52,531 nt of DNA from Sphingomonadaceae bacterium. GTDB taxonomy: Bacteria; Pseudomonadota; Alphaproteobacteria; Sphingomonadales; Sphingomonadaceae. The translations under genes and the position numbers were made by a program. Location: NCBI GenBank assembly GCA_947476735.1, contig CANJRZ010000004.1:1-52531 (forward strand). Reading direction: 5' to 3'. The notes under the pieces were generated by a model. The model was given only the letters and a program-made list of their open reading frames with translations. It was not told the origin of the DNA and did no database searches. This document shows positions 36,751 to 45,421 of this stretch, in pieces. Numbering within the stretch: the stretch's first letter is position 1; each line of letters starts with the position of its first letter.

Positions 36751-37467
36751 ATGGACAGCCAAGTTCTGAGTTACGAGGCCGATGGCCTCCAGATGAAGAG
36801 TCACTTGTACGTCGACACGAGCGTATCGGGGCCGCGGCCCGGTGTGCTGGTTTTTCCTGAGGCGATGGGTCTCGGCGATCACGCCAAGGAGAAGGCTCAA
36901 CGCCTCGCCAAGGCGGGCTATGTGGCGCTCGCCTGCGATCTGCACGGCGAAGGCACGATCATGACCGATATGCCGGCAATGATGGCGCTGCTTGGCGAAC
37001 TCATGCAGGCCCCGTCGCGCATCGAGGCGCGGGCGAAGGCGGGTTTCGACGCGCTGCTCGGGACCGGTTTGGTGGACTCGACGAAGGTCGCGTCGATCGG
37101 TTTCTGCTTCGGCGGCACCATGTCGCTCGAGCTTGCGCGCGGCGGCAATGAAGTCGCAGGTGTCGTCGGTTTCCACAGTGGCCTCGGCACAGCGCGTCCC
37201 GATGCGGCCAAGAACATCAAGGGGAAGGTGCTGGTTCTGATCGGCGCCGACGATCCCGGTATCGGCCCCGATGCGCGCCAGGCATTCGAAACCGAGATGC
37301 GCGACGGCAAGGTCGACTGGCAGATGAAGCTCTATGGCGGAGTCGTCCATAGTTACACCAACCCTGATGCCGACAAGATGGGCATGCCCGATTTCGCGCG
37401 CTACGACAAAAGCGCCGATGACCGCAGCTGGGCAGAAATGCTGGCCTTTTTCAACGAGATATTCTGA
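36751..37467 (+). CDS. Dienelactone hydrolase family protein
   Basis: 238-residue cytoplasmic alpha/beta hydrolase. The nucleophile is Cys119 in GFCFGG, the acid D167 or D168 in GADDPG, and the base His200 in VVHSY: the Cys-Asp-His triad of dienelactone hydrolases. Classical members hydrolyse dienelactone in the chlorocatechol branch, but many stand-alone members act on other esters or lactones. No aromatic-ring pathway genes are near, so function is left at family level. The ATG at 36751 has GAGGGGAGA upstream; the open frame extends back to 36502 without support. Confidence 0.88.
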   Translation: MDSQVLSYEADGLQMKSHLYVDTSVSGPRPGVLVFPEAMGLGDHAKEKAQRLAKAGYVALACDLHGEGTIMTDMPAMMALLGELMQAPSRIEARAKAGFDALLGTGLVDSTKVASIGFCFGGTMSLELARGGNEVAGVVGFHSGLGTARPDAAKNIKGKVLVLIGADDPGIGPDARQAFETEMRDGKVDWQMKLYGGVVHSYTNPDADKMGMPDFARYDKSADDRSWAEMLAFFNEIF

Positions 37468-37472
37468 CATCC

Positions 37473-37646
37473 ATGGCGGAAACGGACAAAGGGAGCGCAG
37501 CGAGACTGCGGCGGGAGGCGAGCAAGGCTCGCCTCTTGGCCCACAACACCGAAGACACGGAGGAGCGCGAACGGCTCATCGCAATGGCGACGATGTTCGA
37601 GCGTGAGGCTTTGGCTATCGAGGAGGCGCTGCGCGGCGGGAATTGA
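37473..37646 (+). CDS. Small coiled-coil protein (57 residues)
   Basis: A short frame starting 5 bp after the dienelactone hydrolase stop, reading MAETDKGSAARLRREASKA and ending EEALRGGN. It is almost entirely helical and charged (TEERERLIAMATMFEREALA), consistent with a short amphipathic or coiled-coil helix pair. It probably shares the hydrolase transcript. The Shine-Dalgarno sequence is weak, but composition and position favour a real gene. I do not know the family's function. Confidence 0.55.
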   Translation: MAETDKGSAARLRREASKARLLAHNTEDTEERERLIAMATMFEREALAIEEALRGGN

Positions 37647-37775
37647 GGTTGACGTTGCCGATGTGCAGCGTCAGCGCGTCCGCTTCGTCGAGGTGACAAA
37701 GATCGGCAATTGGCGCTAAAGGCGTCGCCGGGGGTTACGGGTGTTGGTAATGTTGCTGCGTTTGAGTGTGCTGTG

Positions 37776-40004
37776 GTGCTGATCCAGCGTCTTCGGTGGG
37801 GCAGCATCTTCACCGTGCGCGAAGAACGCGAGGCCTTTGCCTCGCAGATCATCGCCTGGTCCCTGCTGATCGTCCTGGTGATGGCCACTTTGCTGGCCGC
37901 CTTCATATGGGTAGCGGCCCGCAAGGCCGACGAGCTCGCGATTGACCGCCAGCAACATCTGATCGCAATCGTCCTCGAGCAGAACTTCCGCTCGGTCGCT
38001 CAGGATCAGGAATCATCCACTGTCTGGGACGACAGCGTCAAACAGATGCGTGCGCGCGCACGCGATCTTCAGTGGATGGATGATAATCTCGGCATCTGGT
38101 TTCACACCTATTTCGGCCATGACGAGATTCTTATCGTCGATGGTAACGACAATCCGATTTACGCGATGCGCGAAGGAAAGCGCATTCAGGTCGAGAGCTA
38201 TGCAAGGGGTTTCGGTACGGCGGCCACGCCATTGATCGCCGAGCTTCGCTCGAAGATGCGGCGCGGTGTGCCTGTTCGCAGAGCGAGTTCGATCCTGACG
38301 CCCGGCGCGATTGATCTCGGCATGGTTCACGGCCACCCGGCGATTGTCAGCGTCAAGCCGATTGTATCCGATTCCGGCGAGATCAGGCAGCGGCCAGGCG
38401 CCGAATATGTTCACGTCAGCATTCGCTATCTGGACGGGACTTTTGTGGCCGATCTGGCACGGCGCTATCAGCTCGCCGGCGGCCAGTTTTCTGCGACGCC
38501 GCCGGTTGAAAGCGACGCCAGCAGCGTGCCGTTGCGGACGCGTTCGGGGCGGACAATAGGCTATTTCAGCTGGGATCCGTTCCGGCCCGGCACGGCCATG
38601 CTTGGCCAGCTGGCACCTGCGCTGGTCGGTGCACTGCTGCTCGTTTTCGGCATCGTCGCCTGGCTCCTCTATCGGATCAGGCGGAGCACCATCCTGCTCG
38701 GTGACGCCCGGACCCAGGCACAGCACCTGGCCGATCATGATGCGCTGACCAGCCTCGCCAACCGGGCGCTGTTCGACAAGGAACTTAACCGCCGCCTGGC
38801 CGAGCCGAGCCCCAAACTGGCTCTGCTTTACGTCGATCTCGATCACTTCAAGAATGTGAACGACCATCTCGGCCATCCAACCGGCGACCTGCTGATCGTC
38901 GCCCTGTCGCGCATCCTGGCCGAACTCGCACCTGCGGACGTTGTGGCTCGCGTCGGCGGCGACGAATTCGCGATCATCCACATGGCAGCCGATGCCGTGG
39001 CCTCCGCAGAGAAGTTGTGCCGCAAAATCCATCGCGCGCTGGCACGGCCGATCGATCTTGGCCAGGGCGAGGTTCTGATCGGCGCCAGCATCGGCATCGC
39101 TATAGCTCCGACGGATGCGACCGATCCGGTCGATCTGGTCCGCAAGGCGGACATTGCGATGTACGATGCCAAGCTTTCCGGTCGCCGCCGGCACAGTTTC
39201 TACGCGGAACCAATGGGCAGGCGGATCCGCGAGCGAGGCGAGATCGAGACCGATCTGCGAGACGCGATGCGGACCGGCAAAGGGCTAAGCGTCGTCTATC
39301 AGCCCTACTTCGAGGCCCGCTCGGGCGCCATGGTTGGCGCCGAGGCACTGATCCGTTGGCACCACCCTACACGCGGAATCACCCTTCCGGAGCAGTTTAT
39401 CCCAATTGCTGAGGAATGCGGCCTGATCGAGACACTCAACGAATGGGTGCTTGAACAGGCTTGCGTGGCGGCGGCGCGCTGGCCGTCGGGGACCGTATCG
39501 GTCAATCTTTCGCCGGTACAACTTCGTAATCCGTCGCTGGCCGAGCGGGTGTTTGCGATCCTCAAGCGCATCCGTCTCAACCCCGACCGTCTGGTGCTGG
39601 AAATCCCGGAAGCCAGCTTTCTCCAGAGCAACCGGGCCGCACGCTCGAACCTCGGCTGGCTCAGCGACATCGGGGTGCAGATCGCGCTCGACGATTTCGG
39701 CACGGGTTATTCGTCGTTCAAGCAAATGGACGGCTTCGAAGTCGACCATATCAAGATCGATCAGAGCTTCATTGCGATGATCCAGTTCGGTCATGGCGGT
39801 AGTCCGGTGATCAAGGCGATCGTCGACCTCGCCCGCTCAAGCGGCCTTCAGACGACCGCCGAGGGCGTCGAGACCGAGCAGCAGCGCCTGTACCTTGCCA
39901 GCATTGGCTGCGACATGCTCCAGGGCTCCCTGCTATGCGGGCCACTGAGCGCGGCGGATATTTCAGCGCGGTTCCATGCCGGTTCGGATCCGCAGACGAG
40001 CTAG
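37776..40004 (+). CDS. Membrane CHASE4-like / GGDEF / EAL c-di-GMP enzyme
   Basis: 742-residue inner-membrane protein. TM1 (about 25-48) and TM2 (about 277-300) flank a periplasmic CHASE4-like sensor with NFRSVAQDQESSTVWDDSV. The GGDEF motif is intact (394-398), but the RxxD inhibitory site five residues before it is APAD, so product inhibition is probably lost. The EAL domain has EALIRW (from 523), DDFGTGYSS, KIDQSF and EGVE, so it may be bifunctional. The start is uncertain: GTG codons at 37773 and 37776 and a TTG at 37710 are in frame, none with a strong ribosome-binding site. Confidence 0.87.
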   Translation: MLIQRLRWGSIFTVREEREAFASQIIAWSLLIVLVMATLLAAFIWVAARKADELAIDRQQHLIAIVLEQNFRSVAQDQESSTVWDDSVKQMRARARDLQWMDDNLGIWFHTYFGHDEILIVDGNDNPIYAMREGKRIQVESYARGFGTAATPLIAELRSKMRRGVPVRRASSILTPGAIDLGMVHGHPAIVSVKPIVSDSGEIRQRPGAEYVHVSIRYLDGTFVADLARRYQLAGGQFSATPPVESDASSVPLRTRSGRTIGYFSWDPFRPGTAMLGQLAPALVGALLLVFGIVAWLLYRIRRSTILLGDARTQAQHLADHDALTSLANRALFDKELNRRLAEPSPKLALLYVDLDHFKNVNDHLGHPTGDLLIVALSRILAELAPADVVARVGGDEFAIIHMAADAVASAEKLCRKIHRALARPIDLGQGEVLIGASIGIAIAPTDATDPVDLVRKADIAMYDAKLSGRRRHSFYAEPMGRRIRERGEIETDLRDAMRTGKGLSVVYQPYFEARSGAMVGAEALIRWHHPTRGITLPEQFIPIAEECGLIETLNEWVLEQACVAAARWPSGTVSVNLSPVQLRNPSLAERVFAILKRIRLNPDRLVLEIPEASFLQSNRAARSNLGWLSDIGVQIALDDFGTGYSSFKQMDGFEVDHIKIDQSFIAMIQFGHGGSPVIKAIVDLARSSGLQTTAEGVETEQQRLYLASIGCDMLQGSLLCGPLSAADISARFHAGSDPQTS

Positions 40005-40176
40005 CCCGTTCGCTTTCCCGGATCGGAAGATTGTGGCAGGGGCGCAACAGTCCTGTGCGATGCCGGATGTGGCCTATCAGAACAATACGCCCCTGCGAGC
40101 CGCTGGCTAAACTTCCGCAGCTTCAAGGTCCAAACAGGGCCATTTTTCTAGATAAACGCCATTTGGGGAGGGGTGT

Positions 40177-42417
40177 ATGAACAAGTTCGGATCTCGGTTG
40201 TTGCTGGCCACCAGCGCATTGGCGTTTTCCGTGGCCGCTCAGGCCCAGGATAAGCCGGCCGCCGCCGATGAATCGGTTGGCATCGAGGACATTGTCGTCA
40301 CGGCGCAGCGCCGTTCGGAAAATGTCATGTCGGTTCCGCTGGCGATCAGCGCGTCGACCGGTCCGATGCTCCAGGCTGCGGGCATCAAGGATCTGACGGC
40401 CATTCGCTTCGCTACGCCGGGCTTCATCGCGCAATCGGGCACCGGCTATACCCAGATTTACATCCGCGGCATCGGTAACGGCGTGTTTGTCGGCGCCGAT
40501 CCGTCGGTCGCCACCTTCGTCGACGATGTGCCGCACGTCTACGGCAGCCTTGTCGACGATCTCGTCAACGTCGAGCGCGTCGAAATCCTGAAGGGCGCGC
40601 AGGGCGGTCTCTATGGCCGCAACGCCAGCGGCGGCGTGGTCAACATCATCACCCGTCAGCCGTCGGACGAAATCCATGCGGAGGCCCGGTTCACCGCGGC
40701 GACGCGCAAGACCTACCAGGCTTCGGTCTATGTCAATATTCCGATGGGTGACCGTCTTGCGGCGAACTTCTCGGCAACCCGCAACTATCACGGCCCCTAC
40801 CGCAAGAATATTGCGTTCAGCAGGCCCTATAGCGGCTTCCCGGCTGCCGGCGCGGCCAACAATCTCGCAAATCCCGGCAAGGTCCAGAACCAGGACGTCT
40901 GGTCGGTCGACAGCAAGATTCGCGCGAACCTCACCGATGACGTGAAGGTCACGCTGGCGGGCGATTATACCAACAAGCATGACGCGGACGGCAATGGGTG
41001 GATCAACACCAATCCTGCGCTGACCTATGGCACCTACCGGTTCCTTGCCGGTCTGTTCGGCATCACGCCGCTCGCCCGGTGGGCGGATCTCACCGCCAAG
41101 CAGAACGTCTCCTATGGCGCGATCCCGAACAAATCCTGGACCAAGGATTTCGGTGGATCGGTGAAGATCGAGGGTTCGCTCGGCGGCGTCGATCTGACGT
41201 CGATCACCGCGATGCGGGCCAACCGGTCGCAGTTCCAGGGTGACATCGGCGCTTCACCGGTGCCGGTCGCAGGGTTCAGCACCAATTTCCGGCGTCACTT
41301 CTTCTACCAGGAGCTGCGCGCTCTTTCGACGGGGGATGGTCCCTTCCGGTGGGTGGCCGGTGCGACCTATTTCAAGGATCATGTCGACGCCTCGATCATC
41401 GGCATCACGCTGGGTTTCCCCGGCGCGGCGACCAAGTCGAAGATCAACACGAAGAATTATTCCTTCTATGTTCAGGGCGCCTACGACTTTACCGACAAGC
41501 TGACCCTCACAGGCTCGGTGCGTTATGCGCACGAGACCAAGACGGTCGACTTCCCGACGGTCGGGGCCTCCCTGGCGTCGAGCGACGAGACCAAGGTTCA
41601 TAAGTTCATCCCGGCCGCGACGCTCAGCTACAAGGTCGATGGCGGCACCGTCTATGTGCGCTATGCCAAGGGCTTCAAGACCGGCGGCCCGAACCCGCTG
41701 GTACGTCCTGACCGACTGAATGCGCTGCCTGCCGCCCAGCGGGTCGGCTTGCGGCTCAAGCCGGAGAATGTCGATACGTTCGAAGCGGGCTACAAGGCCG
41801 CACTGTTTGATCGCCGGGTCCAGTTCACCAGCGCGATCTTCTACAACAAGTACAAGGGCATTCACGTCACCACGTCGGGCACTGTCGGCAACACCGACAT
41901 TTCCAACGCGCTGATCAACCTGGGAACGGCGCGCAGCTATGGCGCCGAGGCCTCGATCAACTGGAAGCTATCTTCGGCGCTGACGCTGTCGGGGAATCTC
42001 GGTTATCTCAACGCGAAATATCAGAATGCCTTTTTCGCGGGCAATGCCCTGCTCAACGGGCGGAACGCCAGCGGCAATCGGATGATCCTGGCGCCGGAAT
42101 GGCAGGGTGGAGCCCAGATCGCCTATGATCAGCCGGTCAGCGATGACTGGCGGATCAAGTCGAACGTGGCGTTCGCCTATATCAGCCATCACGAGTTCAC
42201 TGCCCAGGAGGATCGCAACGCCGATCAGCCAGGCTATGCGAACGTGAATATACGTGTCGGCACCGTCACGACCGATGACCGGCTGGGCTTCTATATCTTT
42301 GCCAACAATGTGTTCGACAAGCGCTACTTCGTGTTCGGTTCGACGAGCGCGCTGAGCAGCTTCGAAGTGCCCGGTAATCCGCGGATCATCGGCGGTACGA
42401 TCGAGGCCAAATTCTAA
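40177..42417 (+). CDS. TonB-dependent outer-membrane receptor
   Basis: 746-residue receptor. The signal peptide covers about 1-23 (ending AQAQD). A TonB box-like DIVVTAQRR (38-46) precedes a plug with IYIRGIGN and LYGRNASGGVVNI, and a barrel ending in the aromatic signature (EAKF). It lacks the STN domain of the other receptor, so it does not signal through FecR. The ATG at 40177 has GGGGAGG upstream. It follows a c-di-GMP enzyme and converges with an atypical decarboxylase gene. The substrate is not evident; members of this type import siderophores, plant compounds or glycans. Confidence 0.92.
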   Translation: MNKFGSRLLLATSALAFSVAAQAQDKPAAADESVGIEDIVVTAQRRSENVMSVPLAISASTGPMLQAAGIKDLTAIRFATPGFIAQSGTGYTQIYIRGIGNGVFVGADPSVATFVDDVPHVYGSLVDDLVNVERVEILKGAQGGLYGRNASGGVVNIITRQPSDEIHAEARFTAATRKTYQASVYVNIPMGDRLAANFSATRNYHGPYRKNIAFSRPYSGFPAAGAANNLANPGKVQNQDVWSVDSKIRANLTDDVKVTLAGDYTNKHDADGNGWINTNPALTYGTYRFLAGLFGITPLARWADLTAKQNVSYGAIPNKSWTKDFGGSVKIEGSLGGVDLTSITAMRANRSQFQGDIGASPVPVAGFSTNFRRHFFYQELRALSTGDGPFRWVAGATYFKDHVDASIIGITLGFPGAATKSKINTKNYSFYVQGAYDFTDKLTLTGSVRYAHETKTVDFPTVGASLASSDETKVHKFIPAATLSYKVDGGTVYVRYAKGFKTGGPNPLVRPDRLNALPAAQRVGLRLKPENVDTFEAGYKAALFDRRVQFTSAIFYNKYKGIHVTTSGTVGNTDISNALINLGTARSYGAEASINWKLSSALTLSGNLGYLNAKYQNAFFAGNALLNGRNASGNRMILAPEWQGGAQIAYDQPVSDDWRIKSNVAFAYISHHEFTAQEDRNADQPGYANVNIRVGTVTTDDRLGFYIFANNVFDKRYFVFGSTSALSSFEVPGNPRIIGGTIEAKF

Positions 42418-42430
42418 GACACTATCGGGA

Positions 42431-42454
42431 CGGCGGCCGGAGACCCGGCCGCCG
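42431..42454. terminator. GC-rich hairpin between convergent genes
   Basis: A perfect 10-bp stem, CGGCGGCCGG (42431-42440) and CCGGCCGCCG (42445-42454), with loop AGAC lies between the TonB receptor stop and the convergent decarboxylase stop (42457). No strong T-tract follows, but the hairpin is positioned to end both transcripts. Confidence 0.65.
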
Positions 42455-42456
42455 CC

Positions 42457-43659
42457 CTATATCAATATCTCGGAAAACCCACCGCGCATGCAGTGGTTCG
42501 ACGCCATCGCCGAACCATAGCCGCCGGCGTTGACCAGCGCGATCCGGTCGCCTTCCTCAAGGGGCGGCATCAGATGGTCCTCGGCCCAGAGGTCGAGCGC
42601 CTCGTTGATATTGCCGGCGACACTGACCGGCTGCCATCGCGCCGGGTCAGTCTCGCGCGGCACGCAAGCGACCGGCTCGCAGGGCAGGTCGTAATGAGCG
42701 GGCTCAGGATGGATGTTGAAGCCGCCGTCAACCGCGACGAACAGCGTGTCGCGCTTGCGTTCGACTCCGACGACGCTCAGTAGGAGCAACCCGGCATCCT
42801 TGACCAGATAGTCGCCCGGCTCGGTGGCTATGGTCAGTCCGCGTCCGAGGAAATGGCGTGCGATGATTGCAGACCAGCGGTCGAGGTCGAGCGGCGCCTC
42901 GCCGGCGCGATGCGGCAGACCAAGGCCGCCGCCGAGATTGACGCTGCGCACGTCCGGCAGATCGGTCAGGAAAGAGGCGGCGGCGCCGACCGCCTTGTCC
43001 CAGGCATCGAGCTGTCGCGAGAGAAAGCCGCAGCCGACGTGGAAGTGAATCGTCGTAATGGTCAGCCCGAATTGTGCGGCAAGCGCGAGCGCTTCGATCC
43101 ATTGCTCGCGGTAGATGCCGAACTTGGTGGTACGTTCACCGGCATAGGTGAGCCTGGCATGGTCGCCATAGCCGACGCCGACCCCGGGATTGACGCGTAT
43201 GCCGATCGCGCGGCCCGGTGTCCGCTCGCCGATCCGACGGATCTGACTCAGCGAGTCGCAATTGATGTGAAGATCGGGCTGGGCGAGCAGCCGGTCGAGA
43301 TCGCGGTTGGAGACGCTTGTGCCGGTAAAACTGATATCGCGCGCAGCGAAGCCCGAGGTGAGTGCGAGGTCCATCTCGTCAGGCGAGCAGACATCGATGC
43401 CCATTGCACCGTCTTCCGCCATGAGATTGAGCAGCGGCCGGAAGCGGTTGCACTTCATCGCGTAATGGAGGTGGTGCGGGCAGCCCGAAGCGGCCAGCGC
43501 GGTTCGCAGCCGGGCGATATTGGCGCGAACGCGGTCTGCGCTGTAGAGGAAGAGCGGGCCGTCATGGTCCCGGGCAAGTCTGTCGACATCCTGGCCGGCG
43601 AAGGTCAGCCTGCCGTCTTCATATCGCAGGTCGTCGCGCGCCCACCACTCAGCAGCCAT
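42457..43659 (-). CDS. Fold-type III PLP enzyme, atypical diaminopimelate/ornithine decarboxylase family
   Basis: 400-residue alanine-racemase-fold enzyme. PLP would bind Lys69 (YAMKCN); HFHVGC (205-210) and the NLGGGLG phosphate loop (241-247) are present. Two canonical sites are altered. The EPGR motif reads EPGDY (280-284), and the CESxD catalytic motif donated by the partner subunit aligns with N352-E-A-L-D356, so the cysteine is Asn. The chemistry may therefore differ from standard decarboxylation of diaminopimelate, lysine or ornithine. NAGGYGSAMASN near the C-terminus is kept. The ATG at 43659 lies 11 bp inside the preceding SET-domain gene; the longer frame to 44061 runs antisense-free through that gene and is rejected. 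Confidence 0.83.
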   Translation of the reverse strand: MAAEWWARDDLRYEDGRLTFAGQDVDRLARDHDGPLFLYSADRVRANIARLRTALAASGCPHHLHYAMKCNRFRPLLNLMAEDGAMGIDVCSPDEMDLALTSGFAARDISFTGTSVSNRDLDRLLAQPDLHINCDSLSQIRRIGERTPGRAIGIRVNPGVGVGYGDHARLTYAGERTTKFGIYREQWIEALALAAQFGLTITTIHFHVGCGFLSRQLDAWDKAVGAAASFLTDLPDVRSVNLGGGLGLPHRAGEAPLDLDRWSAIIARHFLGRGLTIATEPGDYLVKDAGLLLLSVVGVERKRDTLFVAVDGGFNIHPEPAHYDLPCEPVACVPRETDPARWQPVSVAGNINEALDLWAEDHLMPPLEEGDRIALVNAGGYGSAMASNHCMRGGFSEILI

Positions 43660-44080
43660 CGCGTGCCTGGTGCTCGCGTTCGGTGAGCCATGCCTGGCCT
43701 TCTTCGTTCGGCTGCTCGACACGCCCTGTAATCCATCCGCGGCAATTCCCTGCGCCGCAGGCGCAGGCGAACTGGCGGTGAAGCCGGTCCTCGGTCTCGG
43801 CATAGTCGACGGTAACGATGTCTCCGGGCGCGATGTCCCGGCGGGCGACCAATTCGAAATTTGCCATGTCGAGTGCCGAATTCGGGTCGCAGCCGTGGCT
43901 GAGATAACCGATGTAGCGCGTCCCGCTGATGTGTTGCCCGTCCCCGACCTGGAGGCTGTGCTGGCAGATATGATCGCTGACCACACCGGCGAAGCGATGT
44001 ACCACGCTCCCGGTCGTGAACGGCCGAAGCGCTCGCACGCCAAGGCCGCGGGACTCGTCAAGCCGGATGACTTCGAGCAT
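43649..44080 (-). CDS. Small SET-domain protein (putative lysine methyltransferase)
   Basis: 143-residue protein that is essentially a SET domain plus post-SET. It has RGLGVRALRPFTTGSVV at the start, the pseudoknot motif YLSHGCDPNSALD (59-71, a form of NHSCxPN), the catalytic VDYAE (91-95), and post-SET cysteines C106, C108 and C113 (CACGAGNCRGWI). SET enzymes transfer methyl from S-adenosylmethionine to protein lysine; bacterial targets are mostly unknown. The ATG at 44080 has GGAGG eight bases upstream and is preferred to ATG 44128. Its 3' end overlaps the decarboxylase-like gene by 11 bp, implying co-translation. Confidence 0.83.
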   Translation of the reverse strand: MLEVIRLDESRGLGVRALRPFTTGSVVHRFAGVVSDHICQHSLQVGDGQHISGTRYIGYLSHGCDPNSALDMANFELVARRDIAPGDIVTVDYAETEDRLHRQFACACGAGNCRGWITGRVEQPNEEGQAWLTEREHQARDGC

Positions 44081-44171
44081 CCCGTCTTCCTCCGGTCGTG
44101 CGCTTGCCCGGTCCGGCGCGGACGTCATTCGCTTATACCCCGCATAATGACCGCGATTTATCCGCGATCGC

Positions 44172-44588
44172 TCAGAATGTCTTGCTGAATATCAGCCGAT
44201 TTTGGCCGTTTTCATATGTGTAGACGACCTCGTCCATCATCTCTCGGACGAGATGAATCCCGAGTCCTCCAATGCTCCGTTCGTCTATGTCGAGATCGGT
44301 ATCCGGAGCAGGTCGCGCAAGCGGATCGAAGGGTGGTCCGTCGTCGGCGATCGTCGCTCGAAACATCCCGTCGGCAATCGTTATCGCCAGATCGATCCTA
44401 CCCCCGCCATATTTGGCGATGTTGCTCAATATTTCATCGAAGGCGATCATCAGCCGGGCGATATCGCCGCCGGATACGCCCGCTTCCTCGAGCCAGGCCT
44501 GGATGGCATCGAGCAGACCCGGGAGCTGCTCAATCGCCGCCGGCAGGCTGCGCGTGAATTCAACCGACATCGCGTCGGCGCCCTTCAT
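44172..44588 (-). CDS. RsbW-type anti-sigma factor / serine kinase (HATPase)
   Basis: 138-residue single-domain GHKL kinase. The N-box is FDEILSNIAKYG, the G1 box ADDGPPFDP, and the G2 box GGLGIHLVREMMDEV. RsbW/SpoIIAB-like proteins phosphorylate an STAS antagonist and, when free, bind a sigma factor or other target. The STAS gene lies divergently 112 bp away and is its likely partner. ATG 44588 is reported; ATG 44570 (MSVEFTRSL) also fits. No candidate sigma factor is adjacent, so the output target is unknown. Confidence 0.87.
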   Translation of the reverse strand: MKGADAMSVEFTRSLPAAIEQLPGLLDAIQAWLEEAGVSGGDIARLMIAFDEILSNIAKYGGGRIDLAITIADGMFRATIADDGPPFDPLARPAPDTDLDIDERSIGGLGIHLVREMMDEVVYTYENGQNRLIFSKTF

Positions 44589-44700
44589 CGCTCAGGACTA
44601 TCGTTCCGATCGGCGTGGCGATAATCATATGGATAATCGGTCCCCGCTCCTGATATGCAGCAAGCCGCGATTGCCCGCGCAACACAAGAGATTAGACGAT

Positions 44701-45033
44701 ATGAACATCAGCGAAAATAGCCGTGATGGTGCGCTTGTGATTGCCGCTGCGGGCCGGCTCGACAGCAGCACGGCTGCGGTGCTCGAAGCTGTCCTGCCTG
44801 CACGGGTCAAGGTGCAGAAGGCCGTTATCCTGTGCCTTGCCGAGGTGCCCTATGTCAGTTCGGCGGGCCTGCGCGTGCTGCTGATCGGGGCCAAGGCTGC
44901 AAAGGCGGCTGGCAACAGGCTGGTCATCACGGGACTTTCGCCCGCGGTGCGCGAAGTGTTCGACATCAGCGGATTCTCGAAGATCTTTTCGATCGAGGTC
45001 GATGTCGAGGCCGCGGTAGTGGCGATCGGGTAA
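44701..45033 (+). CDS. STAS-domain anti-sigma factor antagonist
   Basis: 110-residue RsbV/SpoIIAA-like protein. The phosphorylation loop reads YVSSAGLRVLL, with tandem serines at the acceptor position, and the hydrophobic VKVQKAVILCLAEV strand precedes it. When dephosphorylated by a SpoIIE-type phosphatase it should bind the RsbW-type kinase and release that kinase's target. The ATG at 44701 is chosen by homology, with no strong ribosome-binding site; the open frame extends far upstream through the antisense of the kinase gene. Its 3' end nearly meets that of the convergent 91-residue gene. Confidence 0.85.
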   Translation: MNISENSRDGALVIAAAGRLDSSTAAVLEAVLPARVKVQKAVILCLAEVPYVSSAGLRVLLIGAKAAKAAGNRLVITGLSPAVREVFDISGFSKIFSIEVDVEAAVVAIG

Positions 45034-45035
45034 GG

Positions 45036-45311
45036 TTAGCGCCGTGTCAGGCCGTGGGTGAAGACCACCCGGCTGACCTGGTCCGCGATCACGCTGGGAT
45101 CTACCCCGTCGGTCTTCATTTCCCGGACATAGGAGGATAGCGGCTCAACGATCTCGTCCCGCTGAATCCCACCGAGATAAAGATTGAGCCGGCTGCGCCA
45201 TTTCTCCTTCAGTTCGGCGGTCCAGCCTTCGCCCTTTTCCTTGTCGGAGACCGGCGCGTCGAGCGCCGAAATCACCCTGCCGAGATCAGACTCAAGCTCG
45301 ATATTACCCAT
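45036..45311 (-). CDS. Conserved-looking small protein, unknown function
   Basis: 91-residue soluble protein, acidic at the start (MGNIELESDLGRVISALDAP) then basic (ELKEKWRSRLNLYLGG), with no membrane segment or metal motif. GGAGG lies about nine bases before the ATG. It sits between the STAS gene and the VOC gene and could be a late member of the minus-strand operon (110 bp gap) or independent. I do not recognise the family. Confidence 0.6.
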   Translation of the reverse strand: MGNIELESDLGRVISALDAPVSDKEKGEGWTAELKEKWRSRLNLYLGGIQRDEIVEPLSSYVREMKTDGVDPSVIADQVSRVVFTHGLTRR

Positions 45312-45421
45312 GATGCATGCCCTCCCAACTTCAGACTGAAACCCAAATATCGGTAACGGTACAAAACGCTGCCGGAACTATACGCCAGCTTTGGTCCGGC
45401 GAACAGGATTCATGCCGCGAA

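Noticed and set aside
36216-36752. Minus-strand frame between the CorA-like and dienelactone hydrolase genes
   Set aside because: Composition is not protein-like, there is no ribosome-binding site, and other frames here are equally open.
40005-40176. Riboswitch upstream of the TonB receptor
   Set aside because: No B12-box or other conserved riboswitch core was seen; only a good ribosome-binding site is evident.
43660-44061. N-terminal extension of the PLP enzyme
   Set aside because: The extra 134 codons run in another frame through the SET-domain gene and have no homology to the family; the ATG at 43659 fits.
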